Positions 47,128-59,400 of a stretch of 64,000 nucleotides of DNA are shown one piece after another (within the stretch, counting starts at the first letter, position 1; each line of letters starts with the position of its first letter). The DNA lies in NCBI GenBank assembly GCA_020081605.1, contig JAHREC010000016.1:1054001-1118000 (forward strand), written 5' to 3'. A program made the position numbers and the translations under genes. Origin of the DNA: Albifimbria verrucaria. Taxonomy: Eukaryota; Ascomycota; Sordariomycetes; Hypocreales; Stachybotryaceae. A model generated the notes under the pieces. That model worked only from the letters and a program-made list of their open reading frames with translations, did not search any database and had not been told where the DNA came from.

Positions 47128-47135
47128 TATATAAG
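47128..47135 (+). promoter_or_regulatory. TATA box of the esterase gene
   Basis: TATATAAG lies 85-92 bases upstream of the start codon at 47220, a strong and well-placed TATA element. Confidence 0.6.
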
Positions 47136-47219
47136 GACAGGGTCGCTCCGTAGGGCAATGGTCGTGTCTTGTCCCGTTCAAGAGCTTCTACAGGCATCTT
47201 CGCAAGATCCAATTCTACA

Positions 47220-48159
47220 ATGCGGTTCCTAGCCCCGATTCTTGCTGGCATCGGCCTATCTACAGCAGCCGAGCTCCAACATATCACTGAGGACTTCGGC
47301 CCCAATCCGACCAATGTGACATTCTATCTCTACGTGCCCGACTCCTTCGCCGCTGGTGCGCCGCTGCTCGTCTACCCGCACTGGTGCCACGGAACCGCCC
47401 TGAACGCCTTCGAATGGAAGCCATGGCGTGCCCTCGCCGATGCCCTTGGTTTCATCACTATCTACCCTTCCTCCCTTGGGTCGCCGACAACTGCTGGGAT
47501 GTGTCATCGAAAGAGACACTTACACACAATGCCGGCGGTGATAGTCTGGGCATTGCCAGCATGGTGCGCTGGACGCTGGAGCAGTATCCTCTCGATGCGG
47601 ATCGTGTCTTCGTTACGGGTATTAGCTCCGGCGGCATGATGACCAATGTCCTCGCCGCCACATATCCTGATTTGTTTGCCGCGGCCAGCGCCTTTGCTGG
47701 CGTGCCATATTCCTGTTTCGCGGGCAATGGCAACGCCGTCTGGTCAGACGACTGCGCCCGTGGCCGCATTGTCCACCCGCGTGAGGAGTGGGCGGAGCTT
47801 GTGCGAGCAGCTTACCCGGATTTCCTGGCCCAAGACCCAAGATGCAGCTCCTCCACGGCACGGCTGATGATGTCCTCAATGTAACCAACTACCACGAGGA
47901 AATCAAGATGTGGACGGCTGTTCTAGGTGTCAGCGAGGAGCCCAAGGAAACTGTACCTAATACTCCTCAAGCCAACTGGACGAAGTATGTCTACGGACGT
48001 ACGGTAGAGGGATTCCTGGCTGAGGGCGTCACGCATGATATACCTGACCAAGCTGAGGAAGTGGTGCGGTTCTTTGACCTCGACTGCAAAGGCGAAAGCT
48101 GTTTCTCGCGGAAAACATTGGAAAAGTGGGAGAAGTGCAAATCTCACCGCAAGAGGTGA
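47220..48159 (+). CDS. Secreted CE1-family esterase, acetylxylan/feruloyl esterase or PHB-depolymerase-like (two frame breaks)
   Basis: Extracellular serine esterase acting on plant cell-wall esters. Met 47220 begins a short signal peptide (MRFLAPILAGIGLSTAAE). The alpha/beta-hydrolase core follows: NVTFYLYVPDSFAAGAPLLV with YPHWCHG, then FITIYPSS. Continuing after one lost C at 47473-47475 come DNCWDVSSKETLTHNAGGDS, LGIASMVRWTLEQYPLDADR and the nucleophile elbow GISSGGMMTNVL (GxSxG). The catalytic Asp probably lies in LLHGTADDVLN and the His in GVTHDIPDQAEEVVRFF. A second lost base is at CC 47824-47825. Cysteine pairs and length (about 310 residues) match secreted CE1 enzymes without a carbohydrate-binding module. 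The exact substrate is unresolved between acetylxylan and feruloyl esters. Confidence 0.85.
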
Positions 48160-48584
48160 GTAGCATGAAATTGCCGTCCTGCAGCATTTTCCTGAGTGAG
48201 TAAAGGCACCAAGAATAGTAGAGTGCCAAAGTATCAATATAGTTTGGTGATCTCAAATAGAGCGCTTTTGGTCTCTTGCCGAGCCCTTTATGTATGAATA
48301 TTTTCCACTCCCGTCTTCTTCCGTTCGTCTTTCTATGCTCTCTGTATCAAGTGCAATGCAATGCTGTATGCTACGGTCTTTCCTCTTGTTCAGGACTTGA
48401 TGAACAGAAAATCGCCATAAATAACAAAGAAAACCATGTCTCTGAACCAAGGGTTTCCAAACATGAACGCCGGCAATGATAACGAAAGGACGAAGAAAAA
48501 GCATCCACTCCCTGATGGTTAAGACTACCATCCACGGGCTCAACCAATGCAATGGTTCTTGTGGGTAGCGGCGAAGCAGTGCGA
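48160..48584. other. Convergent intergenic region
   Basis: 0.4 kb between the esterase gene (+) and the next minus-strand gene. No feature recognised. Confidence 0.5.
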
Positions 48585-50493
48585 CTATATAGCCCAACTG
48601 CCTCGTCTTTCTCGAACACCCCATGCTAATGGGTCCAGGTTGTCTAAATCAGGATGCTGCCGCGCCCATTCTGTAATATAAATCCGCAACGCTTTCCACC
48701 TGGGACATTTTTCTTCTTTCGCAAGATCTTCTAATGTCATTTCCATTATATGGCCTTTTGCCATTTGCTTCTCGTCATCCCTTTCTAGCTCCTCAATGGG
48801 AATGCGGCTAATCTTAGACAACTCCTCGTCGAACGCTCGTGCGGTGGCAGGGTATCCCAAGGAGAGGTAATTGTAGACCTGAGTGACAAATACGTCGTCG
48901 AACTCCTGGGCAATCTTCTCGTCTCTTTCAGCCTGTGCCTTCTCGCGGCGTAATCGCTCTTCTAGTCCATGGAGCATGTGCACACCCTTGAGTCACCGTT
49001 CTTGAGGCGGTGCTCCGAGGTGGTTCCGCTACCATCGCTTGAATGAAGCATTGAGCCTGGCTCTTCACTCATGTTGAAAAGATCGATGGCATGTGTTTCT
49101 AAGGGAGTCGCTGGAGGGAAAGGAGTGTCCATCATGGGTGGTCCCTGCAATTGTGCGGGTACCAGATAACCGTCTTTGGATTCCGACCGGAAGCAATAGC
49201 CTCTCCACAAACCAGCCTGTCCTGTGAAATCACGGCGCTGCTCGTCCATAAGGGGTTGCAGAAAGGCGTGGTCGGGCTCCATCTTGGTCAACTTCGGCGA
49301 AGGGCATGTCCGAAAAGTCAAGTCCTTTCCAAGCATCGGAGGCGAGACAACCTGACGTGTTTTTGAGCCTTTGCAGCGTTGTCGACACCGATGCCACCGA
49401 AAGGTTTCCCAAAAGGACTGTGAGAGGAGGGCTGAGGAGGAGTGCTCTGAGAGAACGCATCACCCATAGACACATCATGGGCCTGTCTCGGTGCCGAAGT
49501 AGCTGGGCTGACCCTATCCTTCTGCTGTGGGGGTGAAGGAAACAAGTCGCGCTGCAGTAGAGGCGGAAGTGAGCCTGAAGGATATGATTCCGAGCCTGTC
49601 GTCGAGTCCTTTCTATCTGCGGCAGACGGGCGTTTATTGGTTGTCCAGATGGCATCAGGGGTACGGACAGATCCATCCTGTCAAGATCGGAATCCGATCT
49701 CAGCAGGATGGGGTCGTCAATGGCCATGGCATCATCATTTTGCCATGCGCCAAATGCTCCGCATGCTCCTGCATGTGCTTGTGCCACCAGGTCAAATCCA
49801 AGTCGGTGGACTTGCGCCGGGGCTTGGACTCTCCACGAGTCTGGCGCTTAGGCGAGCCTCCGGGAGAGTTCTCGCTCCCCGAGCTCTCGCGGAAGTAGAA
49901 GTGAGCAACACCACCCTCACGAGCTCGGCTGTTGGGAAAAGCAGCAAGCGCGGCCTCTTGTATCTGCCGTTCGGCTTCCTTGGCGGCGAGGTCTAAGAGA
50001 TAGTCCTGGACATCCTTCTCCTCTGTCTCGCGCCGAGTGGGCGGGGAGGGGCGGATTGGCTCATCCTCGTCAACGCCATCATGCCTCCGCCTCCCCTCGG
50101 CTTGGTGGCATATATATGCTTGGTGTAAGGAGTGATGTCTGTCTTATCGGTCGGTTTGGTGGCAGGCCCGGCGTTGCCCACCCTACGGCTTCTCCGCGAG
50201 GTCTCGATGAGCTGAGGAGCGAAGCGGCGGCGCGGGCGCAGCTCCTGGGGCACGGGAGAGGGAGAACGGGGAGAAGGCTCGGGAGTGAGCTCCGGGTTGG
50301 GACCTATCTGCTGCTTCCGTGTAGAATGGAACGTGGTTTCGATGGGGACCGGGGCGAACCGGCGCCGCGGTTCTTCTGGCTTGGCCATGATCGACGAGGT
50401 GGGAGCAGGCGGTTGCGTCAGAGCAGCTCGGCCCACTGGCGAAGGGGACAAGGTGGACTCGTAGGGCCGGCGAGCATTGGTTGCGGCCAACAA
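48585..50493 (-). CDS. Conserved fungal protein with disordered N-terminus and LisH-like C-terminal region (five frame breaks)
   Basis: I recognise the pattern of a conserved Sordariomycete protein but no named function. On the minus strand the N-terminus carries a duplicated motif, EEPRRRFAPVPIETTF and later RPRRRFAPQLIETSRRSRR, followed by GPATKPTDKTDITPYTKHIY. A basic/acidic middle part contains VQDYLLDLAAKEAERQIQEAAL and VAHFYFRESSGSEN. A Pro/Ser-rich stretch comes next. The C-terminal part is a well-formed helical domain: EERLRREKAQAERDEKIAQEF, then DDVFVTQVYNYLSLGYPATA, ARAFDEELSKISRIPIEEL and CPRWKALRIYITEWARQHP, resembling a LisH-like dimerisation helix pair. Five one-base losses, all of the same sign, link the parts; the clearest is at plus-strand CCCC 50093-50096. 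The start may be Met 50493 or Met 50388 (MAKPEEPRRR). Confidence 0.65.
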
Positions 50494-53400
50494 AGTCCTG
50501 GCGAAGGCGAGTCTATAAGCAGACGAGTCTAGCGGGGAGAGAAGCAGCAGGACATGTGAATGGGAATGCGAATGTCAAAGTGAATGTGAATATGGCCGGC
50601 GGCGGGCTGACGTGGTAGTGGAGGCTCGCCGAGAGCGGGGCCAAGATGAGGACTGTGGGAAGAAGAGACAAGGGGCGAGGGTATCAGAAGCATTTCAATG
50701 GCAAGCCAGGGTTCACGATAGTACCACAGGAAATAATCTGCGGGCAGGACCGGGCCTGGATTGGGGTACATAAGGTTGGCAGGCCAGACCTAGACCTGGA
50801 GAGCCAGGAAGGAGGGACGCTCCCACTCACACAGCGAGGTGGGGCAGTTGATTGACGCCGGTGCTTGTTTGTGCCTGCGCTTGTTCGTGGTTCTTTCAGT
50901 ACAAGTACAGTGCAGTCAGTGCCTTGGTCGATTGCCTCTGGCCTTGGCTTCAGTAGTCGCTGTACGGGTCATGCACAGGTACATACAGTACTGACCGGGC
51001 CAGGGCTAAGTACTGCAGGTACCTCCCACACTACGAGGTAGCGCGCATAGAGCAGATACGGTAGGTGGGGTAGTTTATTATTTTTTTCTTTTTGGTTTTT
51101 GTCCCTTGCCCAAGTCCTCGCACTGTCCGAGAACCCCCAAGCTTACTGTGCTCCGTTCTCGGCACCGGCCTTTGGCCTTACTCAGGCCTTGCTATGACCC
51201 ATGTCCCTTGTGGGGATTCCTCACACAGCCACGGCACAGGCAAGTTCGAGACCAACAGTCCCTGTCGGCTGTTCTCGCACAGTCCCGGTACCATCGTATT
51301 CCCTCTGTTCTTCGCTGCACTGGACGTTTCCGAGTGTGAAACCCCAACGTCAACGCCTCCATGGTTGACATCATTTTTTACTTCTCAACGCAAAAGCTGC
51401 GACCTGAACTCTGACATCGCGTGACTCGTTACTGCAACGCCCAGCCCTGCGATCCGACAACTCCAGCCATGCTAGACTGCAACCTACTGCACCTCGAGGC
51501 ATCCACGAACGCACCTCTGTCTGGACCAACAACCAAGCAAGCATTCGACGCCAAACGGGACGCACTAACACAAAGCCCCCATTCTCCGGGCGTCTAATCC
51601 TCGTTAGACCAGGCACAGCACCCAGCACCCCAAGGCCACAGAAATTCTTGCCTCCGTCTCCTCTGTCTGCATTGGGGTACCGTACCTGACAAAACGGGCG
51701 GAGCTATCGAGCAAGTTTGGCAATCCGCCAGCCAACCACCCAAGCCGGCCTACACCACGAGATTGCCTCACTCACCGACTCTCGTCGTGGATACAGGGGA
51801 GTGGGTAGCCTGCATGGCTTTCAGGTGAATCGATTCAATCACTTCCACATGGCTAGAACCATTGACCGTCAACTACGCCTAGTGGCGTTGTATTCAAGTG
51901 GATGGTCAGAACCTGCATGCCCTACTAACACGTACGCTGTGACACGCCAACGGAGTCAGTCAGTACTTACCTACCTACCTACCTACTTACCTCCCTTTTG
52001 TGTGTCTGGTCAGGTAGACATGCAAAGTACACACACGCGTGCTGGCTAGGTAGGTACCTAGGTGGCTCGGGCTCATCCCGAACTAGACGCTCTACCGACC
52101 GCTGTCCTCTCCTGGAGGAACGACACCTGGTCCTCCTGTCATGCACGTTCCCTCATTATCGATGTTTCTTACGAGTCAAGCGCCAAAAATCGAAGCTTCA
52201 GCTGCCCTCATGCACAAATGCGACGGGCCCCATTGCAACGTAAAGGCTCCATTGCAGACGCCCGCCAATATCCGCAATCCACCAAGCAATCCTCTGTGAC
52301 ATACACTACGTGATTGCTGCAACCCTTTCCTTTCTTTTTCCCACCTGGCGGGAATTACAGCACCACCTACCATCTCGCCACTACGTGAAAAGGCTCGTGC
52401 CGCGGAGCCTCGGACTTGCGTTCCGTGCGCCACTAGGTACGAGTCCCCACGTAGCCAGGCACAACGGTTCAGTTGCTGGATCGGGTCATGCATATCAGGA
52501 ACTGTAGACTTCCACAATTGGTCAGATAGCCATACACAGTTTGCGTCGTCTTAGATGCACTGCAATATGCAGCTGACTGGTTGTGTGGCTTGCGCGCACC
52601 TCGACTCTGAAGTTGCCATGTTTGCTGTCTCCCGTCGCAAGAATAGAATTGCCTGCAGCTGGGACCCCGTTCAGGGCTCTGCTCGGCATATGGAACGGTC
52701 TAGCTATTTGCAAATCTCGACATCTAGACCTGCTATCGGCAACACCGGGACCTTGCTCTGCGCAAATGGCCAAGACCGGTGTGCCAGGGTTCCTGGGACC
52801 GACTTCTCCTAATCGGTATCTAAGACCCGTGACGTCGGCGTTGAAGGCCCCCGCGAAGACCACACACCGCTTGAATGCCTAATCCCGTCGCCTCGGTCGC
52901 GCATGAGTCCATCGTGACCTGTAGGTAAAGGCGTGGCAGCCTCAAGGCCAACGAAGTCCAGCACGTCTACCCACAAGACACCTATCCCTGCTACAGGATC
53001 GTGTCGGCTTTAGTGATGTGAGGTCAGTTGACGTGCCTCTGATACCCCTCCTGTGTTCGCGGGGCCGTCTTACTGCGGAGAGAACAACGTGTGGGGATAA
53101 TCCCATGTCTGCGGAACTGCGCAGATCCAGGACTGGGACCTAGACAGGCCTACAACCGAGGCGAGTTTCCCGCTGGATGCCGAAATCCATTCCGCGCTGA
53201 GTAGTTCTTGCCCAAGTCAACCCAATCAAGGCCTTTATTTCGTTACAGCGAGGGCAGCAGGCGATGCAATCCCTCTAAATGATTCACTGATATCGTGACA
53301 ACATGCATTGATAGCTTTGATCACTCTTCTCTCAAAAGCCATTTGCCGAAACACCCACAGCATCTGACTGTCAAGGGCTCCGGAGACAAACTAATTCAAA

Positions 53401-53722
53401 TAGTAAGCTGCATTTGGAGCAGAGTAGCGTCGTCGTCGTCTGTGCAAGGTAAATATGGTGTAGTGTGCGAATATGCAGCTATGATGAGTACACCTCATTG
53501 TCCAGCTTACTCGTCAGGTTTTATATGTAGATCACTTTGCGTTCTATGCAGGTCTCATGCTCGTGATAGGAAGATTTGCATTAACTGGCTCACAGAGGCC
53601 TATGTGTATAATGTTGGCTACGAGCGTCATCGACTTCGACACCGTTTTGCATTGTGACAATCCACGAATGTAGTTCAAATTTTGGCGGCAGTGATGCATC
53701 GAAGCCTCCGAGGAGCGAACCT
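50494..53722. other. Gene-poor intergenic region
   Basis: 3.2 kb with no supportable protein gene. The first part is the upstream region of the minus-strand gene. A TACC-type tandem repeat lies at 51966-51992, with its near-complement (TAGGTAGGTACCTAGG) at 52047-52064. Open frames of up to 113 codons are mutually overlapping and lack motifs. Confidence 0.45.
51966..51992. repeat. TACC/CTTA tetranucleotide repeat
   Basis: About six tandem copies of a TACC unit, two of them varied to TTACC. A short inverted counterpart with TAGG units and an AGGTACCT palindrome occurs about 60 bases downstream. Confidence 0.75.
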
Positions 53723-53804
53723 GCCCGGTTAGCTCAATCGGTAGAGCGTGAGACTCTTATGAGTACGCAATCTCAAGGTTGCGGGTTCGACCCCGCATTG
53801 GGCT
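53723..53804 (+). tRNA. tRNA-Lys(CTT) with a 10-base intron and one missing T-stem base
   Basis: Cloverleaf folds by eye. Acceptor GCCCGGT pairs with ATTGGGC (two G-T pairs), with discriminator T. The D-arm is GCTC/GAGC. The anticodon stem TGAGA/TCTCA encloses loop CTCTTAA with anticodon CTT at 53756-53758. Intron TGAGTACGCA at 53760-53769 sits one base after the anticodon, the canonical site. Box A (TTAGCTCAATCGG) and box B (GGTTCGACCCC) are intact. The T-stem should be GCGGG/CCCGC, but after the TTCGACC loop only CCGC remains: the C-run 53791-53794 is one C short. The mature length is thus 72 rather than 73. Confidence 0.95.
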
Positions 53805-53890
53805 ATTCCTATACATCAATACGATACACTCGGGGTTTCAATTTTTTGCCGTCTAGGTGAATCTTGTCCATTTTTTTTAAATCTCTCTTT

Positions 53891-54199
53891 TTACTCCTCC
53901 TCTTCGATTGCGCAGAGAGGCTGATTTCCATTCTCGTAACCGGCACACAATCTTGCTTTATTGGAATCACGGCTGAGATTAGCAGATAAGCCTTGGCCCA
54001 AAGCTAGTGTGCTAGCTGTAACCCCATTATCAGGCGCTGGCGCACTCGAGATTGCTATAGAGGGTGGTAATATAGGATTAATTTCAATACTATCAGCAAT
54101 TTTTAATGCCCATGTGGTTGCAAGGATCAAACGATCAATATTTTGTTCATTTGGGTTGCCAGGCACGACGAAAACGAAAAGCAGAAGCACCAAATACAT
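53891..54199 (-). other. Candidate small reading frame next to the tRNA
   Basis: 102 codons with a hydrophobic start (MYLVLLLFVFVVPGNPNE) and a polar, acidic end (NQPLCAIEEEE). The opposite strand is also open over most of this stretch (53961-54254), so coding status is unresolved. No family recognised. It might equally be a remnant inserted beside the tRNA gene. Confidence 0.2.
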
Positions 54200-55677
54200 A
54201 CTTCGTGATACATCTAAATTGGATCAAAGCATCCGTATTACCAGCCTGGGGTAAAATACTTAAATTTCGCGAATAAACCATATATCTGGTTCTCACTCAT
54301 TTCAGCCGTTGGCCTATGAACTACGTTTCTTATATTGATTTGTCCTACGATGAGAAACATGTTAAATGACGTGTGACGTTCAGGGGCCCTGCGTGGCGGG
54401 CCGCCGATGGTAAGGTAACATTTGCATGCGGCTTTCAGATAAGCAGGGGATGGGGAGTATTGAGTAACGTTGGTGCAACCTGGATTGAACCGTGATATCT
54501 TCTGTCCAAGATTAGAAACCTAGAGCGAGCCGCCCAGTGATTGTAGGCTGCTATGCGGCTGTAAGTTACGAGCCAAGCTGACATGGCTTAACCAGATGCA
54601 AGAGTGCGCATCTCGATTCGGTGGATTTAGATACTCGCAGCAATAGTGCGGTGGCTTAGTTACGAGATTTATGCTCAACATTCTAATTTATGGTTGATAC
54701 GGATTTCGGCTGCGTCTATCTATGGCATGGGTAATCAATATTCGGGAATGAGGCAGCCTTGCGTGCCGGTCATGGGCACCAGCAGCTGGAGTTGGCGGTC
54801 TACCTGCTATGAAGCCATCCGCGGAATCCACGGCAACCCCTATCGTGGAGGCTCAGCATATTAATGGAGGGGCAGGTTGAGCTTGCGCGGCAAGCCAAAC
54901 TACGAGCTTGACTAACTTAGCACATTGTGGTCTCGTGTCAGTGCCGGCACTAGGGAAACGGAGAAGTGCGACGATTGGGCAAGTCGTGGGCGGGTAACAC
55001 GAGGTCACAGACCTTTGCAAGCGGATCGCATCTGCTAGCGGCGGCTTGGTGCGCTATGGTTTGTTTCTTGTTTTTTTTCCCTCTCACTATTGTGCAGAGA
55101 GTTGGGCTGGGAGCTTGTTTATAGCCCGTGGAGAGCTAATCGGCTGGTTCCGGTGCCTGGCACCTGATAACGACGGAACAAAGGTTTGGAGCTGGGCGAA
55201 TTGAGTCAAGTTGGATTGGGAAGCGTGTACGGGTAGCTTTGTGGGTTGCTACGGATTGTGCATATCATGATGCAGAATTAATGGCAGTCAGACAGAAACA
55301 TGTTACAGGATGGGTGAGTTGTGCTGCTGATTCGGGACGACAGGCTAGCTGTCTTAGCTAGTAGGCTGAGGCGCCTGGCTTTCTCTATCAAGCGATTGCC
55401 ACGTTGACGGCCGGCTAGACCGTCTCGATTGCTCTCCAGTTTAGGCCTGGGCAGCTGTATCGCATCTCTGGACAGAGTAGACCAGGCACAGCAAGGCCAG
55501 ATGCGGTGTCTTTTTGCTTGTTCGACCCACCTGGCTGGATGCGAACCGGGCTGGACGCATGCGTCGTGGATTGCAAGGTCAAGCAGTGGATGCATGCGCT
55601 GTGCTGGGCCTTACCATGGCTTGGCTTACACTTTTTGGCTGTCATTCTGATGGATTGATCGATTGAGTGAGCCCATC

Positions 55678-55717
55678 TTACCTTACCTTACCTTACCTTG
55701 CCTTGCCTTACCTTGCC
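55678..55717. repeat. CCTTA/CCTTG pentanucleotide repeat
   Basis: Eight tandem five-base units, CCTTA with three CCTTG variants, upstream of the long low-complexity gene. Confidence 0.85.
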
Positions 55718-56485
55718 AGGACCTCAGCGTCCTACCACACCAAGCGGATCCCACGACAAGCACCAGGGGCTTTTTGGGGTGGATGTCGTGTGACAAGTGC
55801 ATCTCTGCCTTGTCCTGTTTGGTCTCTTGTTTTCCCTTTTTTGTTTTCTTTGTTTCCCACGATGACCGATTCCGTCCTCCCTTTCTCGACTGACTACACT
55901 TCTCCTCTGCATCTTCATCTTTTATCTTTGCTGCCACAGCACCCAATTGACTGACTGACTGGGGTAAAAGGTGCATTGCCGGGCCCTGCATCCCTACCTG
56001 CACCTGCTTGCTGCTTGGTTGGCTCCCAATATTTACCCCGTACAAAGGTACTGCGCCGTGCCTTTGACACCTTGTCGATCGTCGAATCGCAAGCTCGACA
56101 GTATCTGCCCATCGCTTCGGAATCTCACCCTCCTTCCCAAAGATAACGAACGGCACCCAAACGAGTTCTTCCCCCTCCTCGCGGGTTTTTCTGTTGGGTG
56201 ACTGTTTTTTTTCGGTTCTGGAGACTTGCGCATTCTGCGTCGCCCTGATCTCGCCAAAAAGTGTTGTGGTCTTCAATGTCTCGGCTTTCGCGAACCGGCT
56301 GAGCCTTGCACCCCTACCACTGGAGACTGGAGACAGAAAAAAATTACCCACCATTTGTTCTCGAACAAGAATTCCATTTAGAATACCGACGCGCGCGACT
56401 CGGCTCGGGCAGGGGGAAAGCAAAATACGAGGTTGCAATTTTTCGTCGCAGGCGACGCCCGCTAGTCCTTCTCTCTCGCGCAGCC

Positions 56486-59400
56486 ATGGCAGCGACAGCA
56501 GCTTCTGCCTCCTACACGGCTGTCCCCTCCTACGATGACGACACTCGCAACGAAGCTCTATCACCAGCACCGACCTCTGCCACCTCGAGCCCATCCGCGA
56601 CGCCCTTCCTCTCTGTAGGCGATTTGGCCTCCGTCCCCACGCCCCCGAGCGCCTGCGACAGCGACAAGCCGCCTATCGATGCGCCGTCAGAGCAGCGCCG
56701 CTCGCCGCCACCTACAATGACCCCGGCCTCCGTGGCTGGTGCTGGTGCTGGTGCTGGAGCCAGCCTGAACGCTGGCTCCAATGCTGGCACTGGCGCTGGA
56801 GCTGGCGCTACCACCTCGTCCTCTGTTTCTGCGCCTACGCCTGCATCACCGTCGTCGTCGATTGCCTCGCAACCCCTCTCCGTGCCTGCAAGCTCGACCT
56901 CTCCCGCCAACTCCAACTCCCTCCAAGACCGTCAGCACCAACGAACAGCGTCTTCTGACGGCGGCCCTTCACAAGCCTCGTCCGAAAACGCCCACCCAAA
57001 CCAGTTATCGACCAGGGGTCAGCACGAGCCTCCGTCAAACGTCCGTCCAATTGGCGACGCTGCACATGTTGGCCCAACGTCCCTGAGTTCTCCCTCTGCC
57101 ATCCCAACTGCCATCACCCCTACGCCACGCCAGTGTAGATCACGATACCCCGATTGCCCATCCCACTCCCTCATCAAGACCGCCTCCGACTTTTCCACCC
57201 TTACCATCAAGCAGCCCATCCCCGACCTCAACGCCCAGTCCGGCTCCTATATCGGCAGCATCGCCCAGCTTGAGGCTACCGCCGAAAGGCTGTCTATGAC
57301 CAGCTCCATCGACGATGCAATCCGAGAACTCCACGGCGAACTGAAGCGAAGCGACAGCAGGCGCTCTTCCATCCTCGCTGCCAGCGTCAGGGGCTTGTCC
57401 GTCGAAGACGCCCCTTGGCCCCCTCCCGTCGTAGGCCAGCTGACCCGACACCGATCCAACTCCTCTTCCATCGTCGCTACCAACATCGCGGCCCGTCACG
57501 GCGGCTACTCCCCAGCTGCCTTCGTCATGTCTCCTCCAACTCCTGACCGGTCGCCTCCGCTCCGGCTCCAAGAATTCCACGGGCCGCCCGGAGATCGACG
57601 TCGAGCCTACCTTGAGCCGTCATGGTCCAGGCAAGGCATCCGTCAGGAGTGTTCGCTCTACCAAGATGTCCCTGGCCGAGATTTCCGAGTCGGAGCCCAT
57701 CTCCTGACTCAAACCGTTCTTGACCAAGCCGATGCTGCGCCTCCGATTGAACTGACCGAGGACGATATGGACCTACAGACTCGACAGGCCGGTGCCGATA
57801 ACGACGACTACGACCCTACGCAGGCTACTCCCCGTCAAGAGATCAAGGAACCGCATCTGCTGGGTCCTAATTCAGGTCTTCCAAATGGTCACGACGAAGA
57901 CGCTAGGCCATCCAGCTCTCGCTCAAATGCCACTTTCCAGCAGGCCCAAGACGCTTTCCATGATTTTGACGGCGTGCATTGCGAACCTGATCACGACGAC
58001 CAGAGCGATTATGGGGATGACCACGGTCATCAGCAGCATATACCTCATCAACGTGCACAAGAGGAGCATTACCGTCCCCAATCATATATGCCCCCAGCAG
58101 CTATGGCTAGACCTCAGTCCTACATGGATCCCGAGTCAGGCTTGCAGATGCTGTACTACCCAGCCCGTGTGCCCGCCATGCTAAACCTCCCCTAAGCTGT
58201 CAAGCAAGCCCAGAACTAGCCAGCACAATCAGCGGAGGTCGGAGATTTTGTCCGCTATGATGGTACCAAGAAACGGACATGCAGATGCAGCACATTTCAA
58301 CAGGCACTCGGCCCTTCCCGATCTGAGCGGGCAGGCCGCCGCCACCGATTTTAAACGAGACTCTTTCCTGCCGGACCCTCTTGCCGGGCATCGAAACTCG
58401 TTTGCCGCTCTGTCGTCGTATGATCCGTTACACGGGGACGATGCAGACGCACAGTCTGTGCGACACGAGAACCCAGTAGCGCCGGTTGAGGCTGAGACCG
58501 ACCCAGAGCCTGCTCCCGAGCTACGACGCCCCAGCGCCTGTCTCGGATGGACCCTGAGAATCAGAAATCGAGGATGTCCAAGTTGCCCCGCAACTACGAG
58601 CTAGCGCCTACTTTGATCTTCCATCCGAAGCTCCCCAGGTTGAGGTTAAAGATGGCTCTGCTATGGCCACTCTAGACAGCATTCTTGACGCCTCAGCCAA
58701 CGCTCCTGTCAGTGCATTCACCGATCATACCTACGCGGGCAAACTTGGCTCTGAAATTTACGGCAAGGAGAAGAAGCGAAAGTCGCAGGCTCCTGCTGTC
58801 ACTTTACAACCCGTCGCACCTGAGCCAAAGAAGCGCGGATCCTTCATGTGGCTGGGCAAACGCAGCGCAAGTCACGCCAGTGACGACAAGAAGGGCGTAG
58901 CTGACGCTACGGGCTTGGGAGTGCGCAACGACGACATTCGCGACTCGGAAAGTCAGGCCTTGACCAGCAGTATTGATGGAGATAGCGTCATCCGCCATCG
59001 TCGCCACGATGATTTGGCCAGCGATGACGAGGATCGCAAGCCTGGCGAAGAAGACGGTGATGATGATGACGACGACAAGGAGGCATATCAAGGCCCTCCG
59101 ACCACCCTCCTTGCCGAGCTTCAGCTGCGTAAGCAGCAGCAGAAGCAACGAACGGCGCCCTTTCCAAGGCCTTCCCCAACGGTATGCATGCTACACTTTT
59201 GGAAATGGACGCAGTTGCCGAAACCCAGCGCAAGCACCGTAAGAACAAGCGTGTCAACCTGGCATGGGAAGACCCAGATGCGCACCTGGATGAGGAAAAG
59301 TCGGATGATGAGGATGTTCCGCTTGCCATCATCGCTGCAAAGAGCCAGGGTGCCAACAATCTGGCCGACCTAGACCGCCCTCTGGGTTTGATGGAGAAGC

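Larger units (their letters stand above)
53805..56485. other. Intergenic region and leader of the 56.5-kb gene
   Basis: 2.7 kb. It holds a possible small reading frame (53891-54199, minus), a CCTTA-type repeat (55678-55717) and, from about 55800, a CT-rich leader typical of a long 5' UTR before the gene starting at 56486. Confidence 0.45.

Noticed and set aside
51966..51992. Telomeric or subtelomeric repeat
   Set aside because: The unit is TACC, not the fungal telomere repeat TTAGGG, and the array is short and internal.
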